A stretch of DNA of 64,000 bases from assembly GCA_039025235.1 (NCBI GenBank), contig JBCCOS010000009.1:124001-188000 (forward strand), read 5' to 3'. Position 1 is the first letter of the stretch. The number at the start of each line of letters is the position of its first letter. Shown piece after piece: positions 53,023 to 61,013 of this stretch. The translations under genes were made by a program, and so were the position numbers. Below the pieces are notes generated by a model. That model searched no databases. It was not told the origin of the DNA and saw nothing but the letters and a program-made list of their open reading frames with translations. This DNA comes from MED-G105 sp039025235. Lineage in GTDB: Bacteria; Pseudomonadota; Alphaproteobacteria; Caulobacterales; Parvularculaceae.

Positions 53023-53585
53023 ATACTGTCACCCTGCGCCCAAATACGAAACAGGCGCCCTCTTTTTACGCGACTTTGTTTCTTTACAGACCGTCTGTTA
53101 TGGGTTTACGTCACCCGGACATTCTGTCCTTCAAATCAAAACCTTCGGATTTTACCCAAAGTAATGAAAACGATTAAGGCCAGCGCTAACGGCCAGTTCG
53201 ATAACCGCCCCTCATTTTATTGAGGGTTATGTCAGGCAAGACCATTGATGACCTGCTTTGCCCTGAAACGCTAGCAGCCTAGCAAAATTCATTAAAATTT
53301 TCGCTGTGTAACAACGTTAATAAATTGACGACAATACTAACTTCGCCCAAAGACTAATCAGTGTGCAAAATACCTATTAACTATTATTTCTGCCGGACGT
53401 CGCGCCCCCTCATCAAACCCCTTAATAATGTTACGCTAAACTATGCTGCATCGCAAACATAGCGCATTTCTAAGCATGAAAGCCAATGTTTTCTACAGGT
53501 CTTTTGGCGCGCGCTTCTCACAACTGGGCGTTGCAACAGCCCTATGAAAATGTTTTGCGTTTGCAAAAAACAGCGATATTCCCAA
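53023..53585. other. Gap upstream of phaZ, no gene
   Basis: About 560 bases, A+T-rich in the middle. No protein gene or RNA was recognised. It carries the phaZ promoter and a dyad at 53441-53462, listed separately. Confidence 0.5.
53441..53462. promoter_or_regulatory. Dyad with a PhaR-like core
   Basis: CTATG and CATAG arms enclose CTGCATCGCAAA. The core is close to the CTGC-N3/4-GCAG sites bound by the PHA repressor PhaR in alphaproteobacteria, with GCAA in place of GCAG. It lies 419 bases upstream of phaZ, which is far for direct control, so the assignment is weak. Confidence 0.3.
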
Positions 53586-54323
53586 TTAGCGTTGCCAGGA
53601 GACCGCTTGCGTCAGGGCAGCGGCTAAATCCTTCGGATCGATACTATCACGAAAGGCATAAAGTGGTTTCGCCTCGCGGTCGGCGAGATAGAAAAGGCTG
53701 GAATGGCTCATGGTGTATTCGACCGCCGAGCCTTCGATTGGCTCTTCGTTTGCATACACCTTAAATGATGCGGCGGCGGCCTTGACTTGCTCCGGCGTTC
53801 CCGTGAGGCCAATGAGACGTTCATCGAAAGATAAGTATTCCTTCAAACGCTCTGCGGTATCGCGCTTAGGGTCTACGGTAATGAATATCGGAGCGATGCT
53901 ATCGCGTGTTTGTCGATCGAGCTCATCGAGCGCTGCACTCAAGCGACCTAGGGCAAAAGGGCATACATCCGGACACGATGTAAAGCCAAAGTAAATGATG
54001 GACACTCTGCCCGCGAACCGCTGCTGATCTGCTGACTGACCATTGTGGTCGATTAACTCATATTGTCCATTAAAAGCAGATGCCTCTCCGTTAGGAGCCG
54101 TGAGCGGAATATGGTCAGGATGGGGTTTGAGCGTTCCGTATTGTTGATTGTCCGACCCACAGGCAAACACGAAAAAAAGGGAAAGCAGCATCACAGATAA
54201 AGAAACGGATTTGCGCACACTGATTCGCCAATTGGCAATGAGACCAGCAACAGAACGGAAGACGGTTTTTGACAATTCTTGCACGGAAAGCCCCACTTCA
54301 ATCAGCCTTATATGCTCTATCAA
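53586..54323 (-). CDS. senC: SCO1/SenC family copper chaperone lipoprotein
   Basis: SenC/PrrC proteins deliver copper to cytochrome oxidase and are linked to the RegBA redox system. FGFTSCPDVCPF holds the CxxxC copper site and TMSHSSLFYLAD the third ligand His; FITVDPKRDTAERLKEYL is typical. LLSLFFVFACGSDN is a lipobox, so the protein is anchored in the periplasm-facing membrane. The start used gives a long n-region of 55 residues before the lipobox Cys; a shorter start (GTG within RISVRKSVS) is possible. It is divergent from regB. Confidence 0.9.
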   Translation of the reverse strand: MIEHIRLIEVGLSVQELSKTVFRSVAGLIANWRISVRKSVSLSVMLLSLFFVFACGSDNQQYGTLKPHPDHIPLTAPNGEASAFNGQYELIDHNGQSADQQRFAGRVSIIYFGFTSCPDVCPFALGRLSAALDELDRQTRDSIAPIFITVDPKRDTAERLKEYLSFDERLIGLTGTPEQVKAAAASFKVYANEEPIEGSAVEYTMSHSSLFYLADREAKPLYAFRDSIDPKDLAAALTQAVSWQR

Positions 54324-54676
54324 TTTTCGTATTCTGGCCTTGTTTCGAAAGCCGCTTATTCGATGAGATGTTAGAGATAGTTACTCCGCTGTAGGTGTGC
54401 CACCGCTATCAGCACCTATGCGGCAATCGATACGATTTGGCGCTCACCTTAAACTACCTAACCTTCAAGCAACGTAACCATCCCACGCTCTGGTGCAAGT
54501 ATCAGAGGTGCAAGGCATTTAGGTTCAAGGCATATAGCTGAACGAGCAAAGACGCGGCTTTATTTCACCCCCTAAGAAGAAAATTAAAATGTCCTATGCT
54601 ACGATAGATTGATGAAAGGTGATGCGCGAATAGATCTCGAGAACCGGGACCGTTAGGAATTAGGCGGACAAATCGG
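54324..54676. other. senC-regB divergent intergenic region
   Basis: 350 bases hold the divergent promoters of senC and regB. Direct short repeats (AGGTGCAAGGCATTTAGG / GGTTCAAGGCATATAG) occur at about 54508-54536. A RegA site or other operator could not be identified by eye. Confidence 0.4.
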
Positions 54677-56455
54677 GTGTCGCGCGCAAACGACATGAAT
54701 TTTCCTTTTCCGCAAGGACATGATAGCACAGAGAATAAAGAGCATAAGCACGACAGTCGTGCGGGCTTTCTTTCTGACCAAAGTCTATTGGCCCAACACT
54801 TTGCAAAATCGTTCACCCGCGGGCTCGATGCCCTCACTGGCCGGGACACACCGGCAGAAACGATCGATATACCACCGGGCACTCTGACCCGAACGATGCG
54901 CGGTCCCATTCGCCTGCGGACCCTCACAACACTGCGTTGGCTTGCCGTGATCGGGCAGATGGCCGCCGTCACATCGGTGCATTTCGGGTTTGGTTTTCCG
55001 CTTCCTCTTGGCCTTTGTCTCGCCTGTATTGCGGCGAGCGCCTGGCTCAATCTCTTTTCGGCCTTACGATTCTCGCCACAGCATTTTTTAAATGATCGCG
55101 AGACGGCAGCGTTTATCGGTTTTGATATTGTTCAGCTTTGCGCCCTTCTTGCGCTGACAGGCGGGCTGAATAATCCTTTTGCCGTCTTGCTGCTAGCGCC
55201 CGTTGCCATTGCTGCCAGTATTCTTCCCCTTCGCCCCACCGTCGCCATTTGCATCATTGCGTTATTGGGCGTCACATCAATCGGATTGTTTCATTTTCCG
55301 CTTCCTTGGGGGACAGATGAACTTTTGCAACTTCCCTTTGTTTATGCGTTCGGGGTTTGGGTCTCCCTCACCTTTTCGGTTGTGTTCTTTGCCGGTTATG
55401 CCCACCGCATCGCCGCTGAAGCCGGTCAAATGAAAAACGCCCTCGCCGCAACGCAGCTCGCCCTCGCGCGAGAAGAACAACTGGCTGCGATTGGGGGGCT
55501 TGCCGCGGCAGCCGCCCATGAATTGGGATCACCTCTCGCGACGATACAGGTCACGGCAAAAGAGATGGCAGAGGATCTTTCCGACCCTGCTGGACCGAGT
55601 GATTTGCCAAGCTTGCGCGAGGATGCGTCTTTGCTCGTCGGCCAGGCGCGCCGATGTCGTGAAATTTTGGGACGGCTCTCTCGAAGGGACGTCGAAGGGG
55701 ACTCAATCCTAGACCAAATCAGCTTCGATCTTCTTCTCAATGAAGCGGCAGAACCGTTCGAGGCTCAAAGCGACGGACCACTTATTTCTTTCGAAAATGG
55801 TCTTGGGGATTATCCCGCGCCTGTCATCAAGCGTTTGCCCGAAATTCTTTATGGTGTTCGAAATGTGGTCGAAAACGCCGCGAGCTACGCGCGTAAGGAA
55901 GTATTGATTGTCTCCTCATGGACTGAAACGACCGTTTCGGTTGCGATTATCGACGATGGCCCGGGTTTTGCCGCTGATATTCTTGCCCGTTTGGGTGAAC
56001 CTTATGTAAGCGCCAGATCAGGCTCACGCACCGAAGCCGGACGTAAAAAAGGGATGGGCCTAGGCTTTTTCATATCCAAAACGTTGCTTGAAAGAACTGG
56101 CGCATTGGTCCAGTTCGGGAACCGCCGTTGGACCGACATCGCTCCAGAACGAGCTGATTTGGGATCCTACCGAGATGATCACGAAACAAATATTCTTTTG
56201 GACGAGGATGGACTAGCGTTTGATCAGGCGAGACCAATCAACGAGCATTTTAAATCAAATGATAACCATAGGCCGGTGGAAAAGTTGATATCTGACGGTC
56301 CCGCGCTGAAAGAACCGCCCGAATCGCAAGGTCCGCTATCAACGAGAGCATCAACAATGCCATCAACAAGGGCTGGGAAATCCGGTGCTTGGGTATCAAT
56401 TACATGGCCGAGGAACTTAATTGAGGCTCAATCAAGTAAAACCAGCAAACCATAA
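54677..56455 (+). CDS. regB: Redox-sensing histidine kinase RegB/PrrB
   Basis: RegB senses the redox state of the quinone pool and phosphorylates RegA. Six membrane segments lie between residues about 85 and 240; GGLNNPFAVLLLAPV is the quinone-binding loop. The H box AAAAHELGSPLATIQV has His281, and the redox cysteine is present in QARRCREILGRL (Cys327, matching Cys265 of R. capsulatus). The ATPase domain has VVENAASYARKEV, IIDDGPGFA and GMGLGFFISKTLLER. After residue about 485 there are some 100 extra residues without known domain, rich in Asp, Asn and Ser. GTG 54677 is the likely start; ATG 54695 is possible. Confidence 0.92.
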   Translation: MSRANDMNFPFPQGHDSTENKEHKHDSRAGFLSDQSLLAQHFAKSFTRGLDALTGRDTPAETIDIPPGTLTRTMRGPIRLRTLTTLRWLAVIGQMAAVTSVHFGFGFPLPLGLCLACIAASAWLNLFSALRFSPQHFLNDRETAAFIGFDIVQLCALLALTGGLNNPFAVLLLAPVAIAASILPLRPTVAICIIALLGVTSIGLFHFPLPWGTDELLQLPFVYAFGVWVSLTFSVVFFAGYAHRIAAEAGQMKNALAATQLALAREEQLAAIGGLAAAAAHELGSPLATIQVTAKEMAEDLSDPAGPSDLPSLREDASLLVGQARRCREILGRLSRRDVEGDSILDQISFDLLLNEAAEPFEAQSDGPLISFENGLGDYPAPVIKRLPEILYGVRNVVENAASYARKEVLIVSSWTETTVSVAIIDDGPGFAADILARLGEPYVSARSGSRTEAGRKKGMGLGFFISKTLLERTGALVQFGNRRWTDIAPERADLGSYRDDHETNILLDEDGLAFDQARPINEHFKSNDNHRPVEKLISDGPALKEPPESQGPLSTRASTMPSTRAGKSGAWVSITWPRNLIEAQSSKTSKP

Positions 56456-56538
56456 GCACCAGAGCTGCGTATATCCGGTGTAAATAAAAAAATATATTTG
56501 TTTCCCGATACGATCGGGTTGAGTAGGAGCCGACACCA

Positions 56539-57120
56539 ATGTTGGACACACCCGGATTGGCTGAAGACGATCTTATCGTTAATGAAAACCTTCCTGATGA
56601 TGCCTCGCTATTAATCGTTGATGATGATGAGCCGCTTCGTCGTCGTTTAGGACGGGCGATGGAAAAACGTGGCTTTCGAGTGACGCTTGCAGGCGGTGTC
56701 AAAGAGGCGTTGCTTTTAGCAAAAACGGACTTACCGGCGTTCGCCGTTGTCGACCTTCGCCTCGACGATGGAGATGGACTCGAGGTCGTCGACGCGATCC
56801 GCGAAAAACGCGATGATTGTCGAATGGTTGTTTTAACCGGTTATGGGAATATTGCCACCGCTGTGGCAGCGGTAAAGGCTGGAGCCGTTGATTATCTCCC
56901 GAAACCAGCAGACGCAGACGATGTGGAAAAGGCGCTTCTTGCAGGAGATGGTTCACGGCCAGAACCCCCAGAAAATCCGATGTCGGCGGATCGTGTCCGT
57001 TGGGAACATATCCAACGGGTTTATGAGCTCTGCGATCAGAATGTATCGGAGACCGCTAGGCGCCTTGGTATGCACCGACGGACCCTACAGCGTATTTTGG
57101 CAAAACGCGCGCCACGGTAA
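56539..57120 (+). CDS. regA: Response regulator RegA/PrrA/ActR
   Basis: The partner of RegB, controlling respiration, carbon and nitrogen fixation genes in response to redox state. LLIVDDDEPLRRRLGRAM and FAVVDLRLDDGDGLEV (Asp72) form the receiver; a Pro-rich hinge (PEPPENPM) leads to the DNA-binding helices SADRVRWEHIQRVYELCDQN and SETARRLGMHRRTLQRILA, which are nearly invariant in this family. The ATG follows AGGAGCCGACACCA. It lies 83 bases after regB and has its own terminator. Confidence 0.95.
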   Translation: MLDTPGLAEDDLIVNENLPDDASLLIVDDDEPLRRRLGRAMEKRGFRVTLAGGVKEALLLAKTDLPAFAVVDLRLDDGDGLEVVDAIREKRDDCRMVVLTGYGNIATAVAAVKAGAVDYLPKPADADDVEKALLAGDGSRPEPPENPMSADRVRWEHIQRVYELCDQNVSETARRLGMHRRTLQRILAKRAPR

Positions 57121-57145
57121 CAGTCACCACACTGATCACCGGAAC

Positions 57146-57178
57146 AAAGCGCAAACCGAGAAATGACTTGCGCTTTTT
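57146..57178 (+). terminator. Rho-independent terminator of regA
   Basis: AAAGCGCAA (57146-57154) pairs with TTGCGCTTT (57168-57176), followed by a T run. It is 25 bases after the regA stop codon. Confidence 0.85.
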
Positions 57179-57188
57179 ATCAGCACTT

Positions 57189-57229
57189 GAGCTTTTTGCG
57201 TTCTGATGGAATCGGAAGGGCACTTTAAG
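57189..57229. repeat. Dispersed repeat core overlapping the mmcB stop codon
   Basis: GAGCTTTTTGCGTTCTGATGGAATCGGAAGGGCACTTTAAG is a variant core. The TAA of mmcB (57225-57227, read on the minus strand) is part of the element, so the end of the gene has been set by the repeat. Confidence 0.55.
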
Positions 57230-57716
57230 CTGTCAAAAAGTTCGCACGCAACGCCGCCTGTCGGGCAAAACGAAGAGTCAGCGCCTTGCGTCGCGGCGCT
57301 GGCAGTTTCTTTTCTCGCGCATGACGGACAATTTCAGCCCCAAAAGTGTCAGCAATAATGAGGCCTTCTTCTACTGGAAGCCTGCCCCTGGGAAACGCTT
57401 GGTCTACCGCAAAATAAAATGCATCGCAGTAATCAAGATAAATTGGCCATTTCTGATCGGTATCAAAGTCAGCCTGGCATGATTTTATCTCCGCCAGAAC
57501 TAACCGCCCTTTTGCATTGAGTCCCGCAACATCAGCGCGGCGACCGTTCGGCAGGCGAAACTCTGGCAACACTGCAAGACCCATATCGGCAAAAAGCGCG
57601 CCAACCCCTTGCGTCAGTGCTCTTGTTGCGGCTGGTCGACTCGTTTTCAAAGCAACACCTGTCGCTGGCTTAGTATTGACGCCAGGTGCCGCGGTGAGGT
57701 TCGTTGATCGCTCCAA
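57225..57716 (-). CDS. mmcB: MmcB family DNA repair protein (putative nuclease)
   Basis: MmcB is an SOS-induced protein of alphaproteobacteria with a PD-(D/E)XK-like nuclease fold; in Caulobacter it is needed for resistance to mitomycin C. ALTQGVGALFADMGLAVLPE, LPNGRRADVAGLNAKGRLVL followed by AEIKSCQADFDTDQKWPIY (the D-E-x-K residues), YCDAFYFAVDQAFPRG and GLIIADTFGAEIV are the family blocks. The frame is open to an ATG at 57851, but that codon lies inside a LexA box; a TTG at 57716, behind GGGTCCGGG, is a more plausible start and sits nearer the conserved domain. Confidence 0.85.
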   Translation of the reverse strand: MERSTNLTAAPGVNTKPATGVALKTSRPAATRALTQGVGALFADMGLAVLPEFRLPNGRRADVAGLNAKGRLVLAEIKSCQADFDTDQKWPIYLDYCDAFYFAVDQAFPRGRLPVEEGLIIADTFGAEIVRHAREKKLPAPRRKALTLRFARQAALRANFLTA

Positions 57717-57842
57717 CCCGGACCCTGGATAAGCCGGCTGGCTGTTTAATCCGTATAGAGAATTTATATCAGACCCTTGCGCTTTATGATCTATTGACTG
57801 AACCTGCTCAGTGTTTCCGCTCGAGTGTCTATTGTCGAAAAT

Positions 57843-57857
57843 GTTCTGCATTTGTTC
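57843..57857 (-). promoter_or_regulatory. LexA (SOS) box of mmcB
   Basis: GTTCTGCATTTGTTC is an exact GTTC-N7-GTTC direct repeat, the alphaproteobacterial LexA operator. It lies upstream of mmcB and includes the most distal ATG of the open frame, so that ATG is not the translation start. Confidence 0.75.
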
Positions 57858-57966
57858 ATGTAAACACTTCAGATCGACTGGGTCAAGCCTATCAAGACTT
57901 GCGACGCTATCTTCATTTGCTTTGGAGTAATCTGTGCGACGGCCAACTATCTGAAACGATTTTCGG

Positions 57967-58000
57967 TTTAAAGCCGCTCCGTTTCAATTGGTATCGGGGA
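57967..58000. repeat. Dispersed repeat core
   Basis: TTAAAGCCGCTCCGTTTCAATTGGTATCGGGGA matches the palindromic core, near the 3' end of the TraB/GumN gene. Confidence 0.5.
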
Positions 58001-58018
58001 CTGGATTTAGGGGATTGC

Positions 58019-59020
58019 TCAACCCGGCGACGGTGTTGCATCTTCCCGCATAGGCCCTTCAATCGAATACCCTCGGCGCGCAAGTTCAGCAATGAGCCCC
58101 TTCGATTCAATGACATCGGCAAGGCGCAGTGTTGCAACCGTCGTTTGGTTATCCCGAAGCGATTGCTCGACTGCCTCAAGCCATTGAACTTTTACCGTAC
58201 TCAAAATTCGGTTGAGCTGTTCGTTTACGGTGAACATCTCAACACAAGTTGGCGCAAGCGGTGGATGGGCTGGCGTAACCAATGGAGATACATCGCCTTC
58301 AGCCCAAATTTCGGCCCGCACTTTCAAACTTCCCACATGGTCCGTCACGAGATCAATAACGGCAGAAAGACACGTTATTTGATCGTCAATGGATAGGTTC
58401 CTCAGATCGTTGAAAAGTGCTTTGCGTTTCACGCGTTCAGTCACTTTAACAGATCGAATCTCTACGTCGGCACGCCGCGCGAGCTTATCGGCTGTTTTGT
58501 AGATTTTTTGAGAGTCGGTTAGATCGGCTTGATCCATTACTTTTTTAAAGATGGCATCGGCGGCAAATAGCGGCGTCAGCCGTTCGAGCTTTTCCCGATC
58601 ACCGAAATACTGGAGCCGTGCTGAGGAAAACTTCTGATAAACGTCATTTGGAAGAATTTCCTCAAGGGTCTTGCCGTCGGCATTGCGCTTCACCTTATTA
58701 AGCTGGCGTAACATCCGCACAATTTTGATTGGGTTGATACTCGTGAGCCCCACCTCTGGCGCGGATAAATACGCATCCGCCCTTGTTAAAGCCCGCTCCA
58801 AGCGCCGCGTGTCCCATTCGAATGACTTTGGCAGTGGCTCGACAACACCAAAAATCAGAACTTCATTATCGCCATTAGAAACGCGCCATAGCGGTGGCCC
58901 CGGCAAGCGCGAGCGAACCACAATGACATCCATGTCATCAGGGATCTCCTGCGCATGACTGGGGAGTGATGATATCGAAAGAAGGAACAGCGTTAGGCTG
59001 ATGAACGTCAAAAAAGGCAT
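58019..59020 (-). CDS. TraB/GumN family exported protein
   Basis: A TraB/GumN-type protein of 333 residues from ATG 59020, starting with a signal peptide (ISLTLFLLSISSLPSHAQ). PPLWRVSNGDNEVLIFGVVE is the family start, although the usual GT..H motif after it is replaced by FGVVEPLP. RLERALTRADAYLS and the C-terminal RDNQTTVATLRLADVIES are also family-like. TraB/GumN members are suspected metalloproteases, but the loss of the motif residues here makes catalysis doubtful. The frame is open 20 codons upstream; the signal sequence favours ATG 59020. Confidence 0.7.
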   Translation of the reverse strand: MPFLTFISLTLFLLSISSLPSHAQEIPDDMDVIVVRSRLPGPPLWRVSNGDNEVLIFGVVEPLPKSFEWDTRRLERALTRADAYLSAPEVGLTSINPIKIVRMLRQLNKVKRNADGKTLEEILPNDVYQKFSSARLQYFGDREKLERLTPLFAADAIFKKVMDQADLTDSQKIYKTADKLARRADVEIRSVKVTERVKRKALFNDLRNLSIDDQITCLSAVIDLVTDHVGSLKVRAEIWAEGDVSPLVTPAHPPLAPTCVEMFTVNEQLNRILSTVKVQWLEAVEQSLRDNQTTVATLRLADVIESKGLIAELARRGYSIEGPMREDATPSPG

Positions 59021-59150
59021 TTCAACAACAAGTGAAAATAATAAAGTACGCGAAAGCACCGTCTTTTGAATGGGAACCATCAGTAGCGCATTTAGCTCTT
59101 TGCAGCCACCTCAGCGAACTTGGCGTTGAACCGCCTTAGCTGTGAAATCC

Positions 59151-59214
59151 ATTACCCCTGAAACTCATTACCCCTGAAACTCATTACCCTTGAAACCCAT
59201 TACCCTTGAAACTC
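59151..59214 (-). repeat. 16-bp tandem repeat, 4 copies, including the ferredoxin stop codon
   Basis: Units at 59151, 59167, 59183 and 59199 (ATTACCCCTGAAACTC type). On the coding strand each unit reads GAGTTTCARGGGTAAT, that is Glu-Phe-Gln-Gly-stop, or close to it. The gene uses the first copy; three more follow behind the stop codon. Confidence 0.9.
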
Positions 59215-59520
59215 TGGCAAGCGCACAATTAAGCCGTCGAGTGCATCACTAATACGAATCTGACAGGACAGGCGGGAGTTGTCTTTAGGCTCGCCAGCAA
59301 AATCGAGCATTGACTCTTCCATCGCTTCTACTGCCCCGGCTTTATCCTTCCATGCCTCATCAACATAGACATGACAGGTTGCGCATGCGCACGCACCGCC
59401 ACAATCACCGTCAATGCCAGGCACCATATTCTTAACAGCAGCTTCCATCACGGACTCGCCATCGGTTGCATCGATCGTGTGTTCCGTTCCATCAAATTCA
59501 ATATAAGTGATTTTAGCCAT
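59200..59520 (-). CDS. [2Fe-2S] ferredoxin, adrenodoxin/putidaredoxin type
   Basis: A 106-residue electron carrier. The cluster ligands are in GDCGGACACATCHVYVDEAW (C-x5-C-x2-C) and LSCQIRISDALDG (fourth Cys), the pattern of the vertebrate-type ferredoxins that feed cytochromes P450 or take part in iron-sulfur assembly. ATG 59520 follows GCGGAAATTATA. The neighbouring gene encodes a matching FAD reductase, 123 bases upstream on the same strand, so the two probably work as a pair. Its last four residues (EFQG) lie in a tandem repeat. Confidence 0.93.
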   Translation of the reverse strand: MAKITYIEFDGTEHTIDATDGESVMEAAVKNMVPGIDGDCGGACACATCHVYVDEAWKDKAGAVEAMEESMLDFAGEPKDNSRLSCQIRISDALDGLIVRLPEFQG

Positions 59521-59643
59521 TATAATTTCCGCTGGGGCAACGCCCATTAAAACAAACTGTGACGCTAACCTGGGGTGCATGGCCGTTTAACGAAAATCCG
59601 TCAACCTAAACGCACGGTATCCAGAGTGCATCAATCAAGCCCT

Positions 59644-60876
59644 CTACAAGAGTGACTTAAGCTCAAAATCTGGGTCCGCAAGATCAGATGCGCTCACAGG
59701 CGCACCGGTCGTAATCACCTTCTTGCCAACGGTAAATGCAGCAGGATCATTCATTGCATCAACGGCAATAAGTCGACTTCCATCCACATACCAGACGGAT
59801 TGACTACGCGGGATAGCCCCAAAACGGACCACTTGGTCGATCTCCGGGTCGGGACAGCCCGCCGTTTGCAACTTTACGTCATATTGATCGGACCAAAACC
59901 AAGGTGCTGCGTTGTAAATCGCGGCCTCATCCTTTTTGCCCGACATATTCATGCCGGCCACTTTTGCCTGCTCGATGGCGTTTGGCACGGACTCAAGACG
60001 CATCCGCCGATGGTATAAGGGTGATGGAAAATTTGCCACATCACCGGCGGCCCAAATGCACGGGTCATCGGTTCGGGCGTTTTCATCAACCCAAATCCCA
60101 TTATCTACTTTCAATCCCGCTAAATTCGCGATGCCATCATCGGGCGCGGCCCCCACGCCAATCAGAACAGCCACACAATCAATTTCTTCGCCGGACGACA
60201 AAACCGCGGCCGAAACAGCCCCTTTATCGCCCTCTCCATCCAACGCTTCCAACGCGGCGTTGGTGCGAATCTCAACACCATGATCGCGATGAAGAGCATG
60301 GAAATAATCAGACGTTATGCTGCCCGCAACGCGTGACAGAACCCGTGATTCACGCTCCAAAACTGTGACTGGTAAACCAGCTGCGCGAGCAACAGCGGCC
60401 ACTTCAAGACCAATATATCCAGCGCCAACAATAACCACTCGGCCTTTGCTTTTGAGGATTGGTGCGAGCGTATCTGAGTCCTTCAGCGTTCTGAGGTAAT
60501 ATACGCCCTCTCGTTTCGCCCCCTTGATCTTAAGCCGGCGCGGCGGCGCACCCGTGGCAATCAAAAGTCTGTCATACTCAAAGACGCGCCCATCGGATGT
60601 TTGGACGGTCCTTGTCTCACGATCAATGGCCTCAGCCTTCAAACCAAATTCGGTGGAAATATTTTGTTGCGAAAAAAATGCGTGTGGCCGCAGCAACATC
60701 CGGTCGAGCGCAAGTTCCCCCTTGAGATAGGCTTTCGACAACGGTGGGCGTTGATAAGGCGCTGCATCCTCAGCGCCAATCATTGTTATCGTGCCGTCAA
60801 AGCGCGCCTGGCGCAAACTTATCGCGGCTTGTAATCCGGCTTGGCCAGCGCCAACGATAACTATTTTTTCGCTCAT
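59644..60876 (-). CDS. FAD-dependent ferredoxin reductase
   Basis: A reductase of the putidaredoxin/rhodocoxin reductase family, 410 residues. EKIVIVGAGQAGLQAAISLR binds FAD, RVVIVGAGYIGLEVAAVARA binds NAD(P)H, and WVDENARTDDPCIWAAGDVA is the second FAD block. PRRLKIKGAKREGVYYLRTL and PWFWSDQYDVKLQTAGCP are typical of this family. It lies just upstream of the ferredoxin gene in the same direction. No P450 or other terminal oxygenase gene is in the window, so the final electron acceptor is unknown; the desaturase at 47688 is a speculative candidate. Confidence 0.93.
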   Translation of the reverse strand: MSEKIVIVGAGQAGLQAAISLRQARFDGTITMIGAEDAAPYQRPPLSKAYLKGELALDRMLLRPHAFFSQQNISTEFGLKAEAIDRETRTVQTSDGRVFEYDRLLIATGAPPRRLKIKGAKREGVYYLRTLKDSDTLAPILKSKGRVVIVGAGYIGLEVAAVARAAGLPVTVLERESRVLSRVAGSITSDYFHALHRDHGVEIRTNAALEALDGEGDKGAVSAAVLSSGEEIDCVAVLIGVGAAPDDGIANLAGLKVDNGIWVDENARTDDPCIWAAGDVANFPSPLYHRRMRLESVPNAIEQAKVAGMNMSGKKDEAAIYNAAPWFWSDQYDVKLQTAGCPDPEIDQVVRFGAIPRSQSVWYVDGSRLIAVDAMNDPAAFTVGKKVITTGAPVSASDLADPDFELKSLL

Positions 60877-61013
60877 ATTATTTGTCCGTTTGGGAAGGTC
60901 GTAAAAAGAATACCCCCGTGCCAAAACCAGCGCTCTACGTCAATTATTGCAAGGGATGGATCTCGAGCCCTGCTGTAGATAAAGGTGATGGATAGGCAAA
61001 GGCCATAATAAAA

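Noticed and set aside
53486..53764. Plus-strand ORF overlapping senC
   Set aside because: It is mostly antisense to senC, whose copper-site motifs are clear, and has no recognisable features.
57704..58396. 230-codon plus-strand ORF
   Set aside because: It lies antisense to mmcB and the TraB/GumN gene, both of which show family motifs; its own translation has none.
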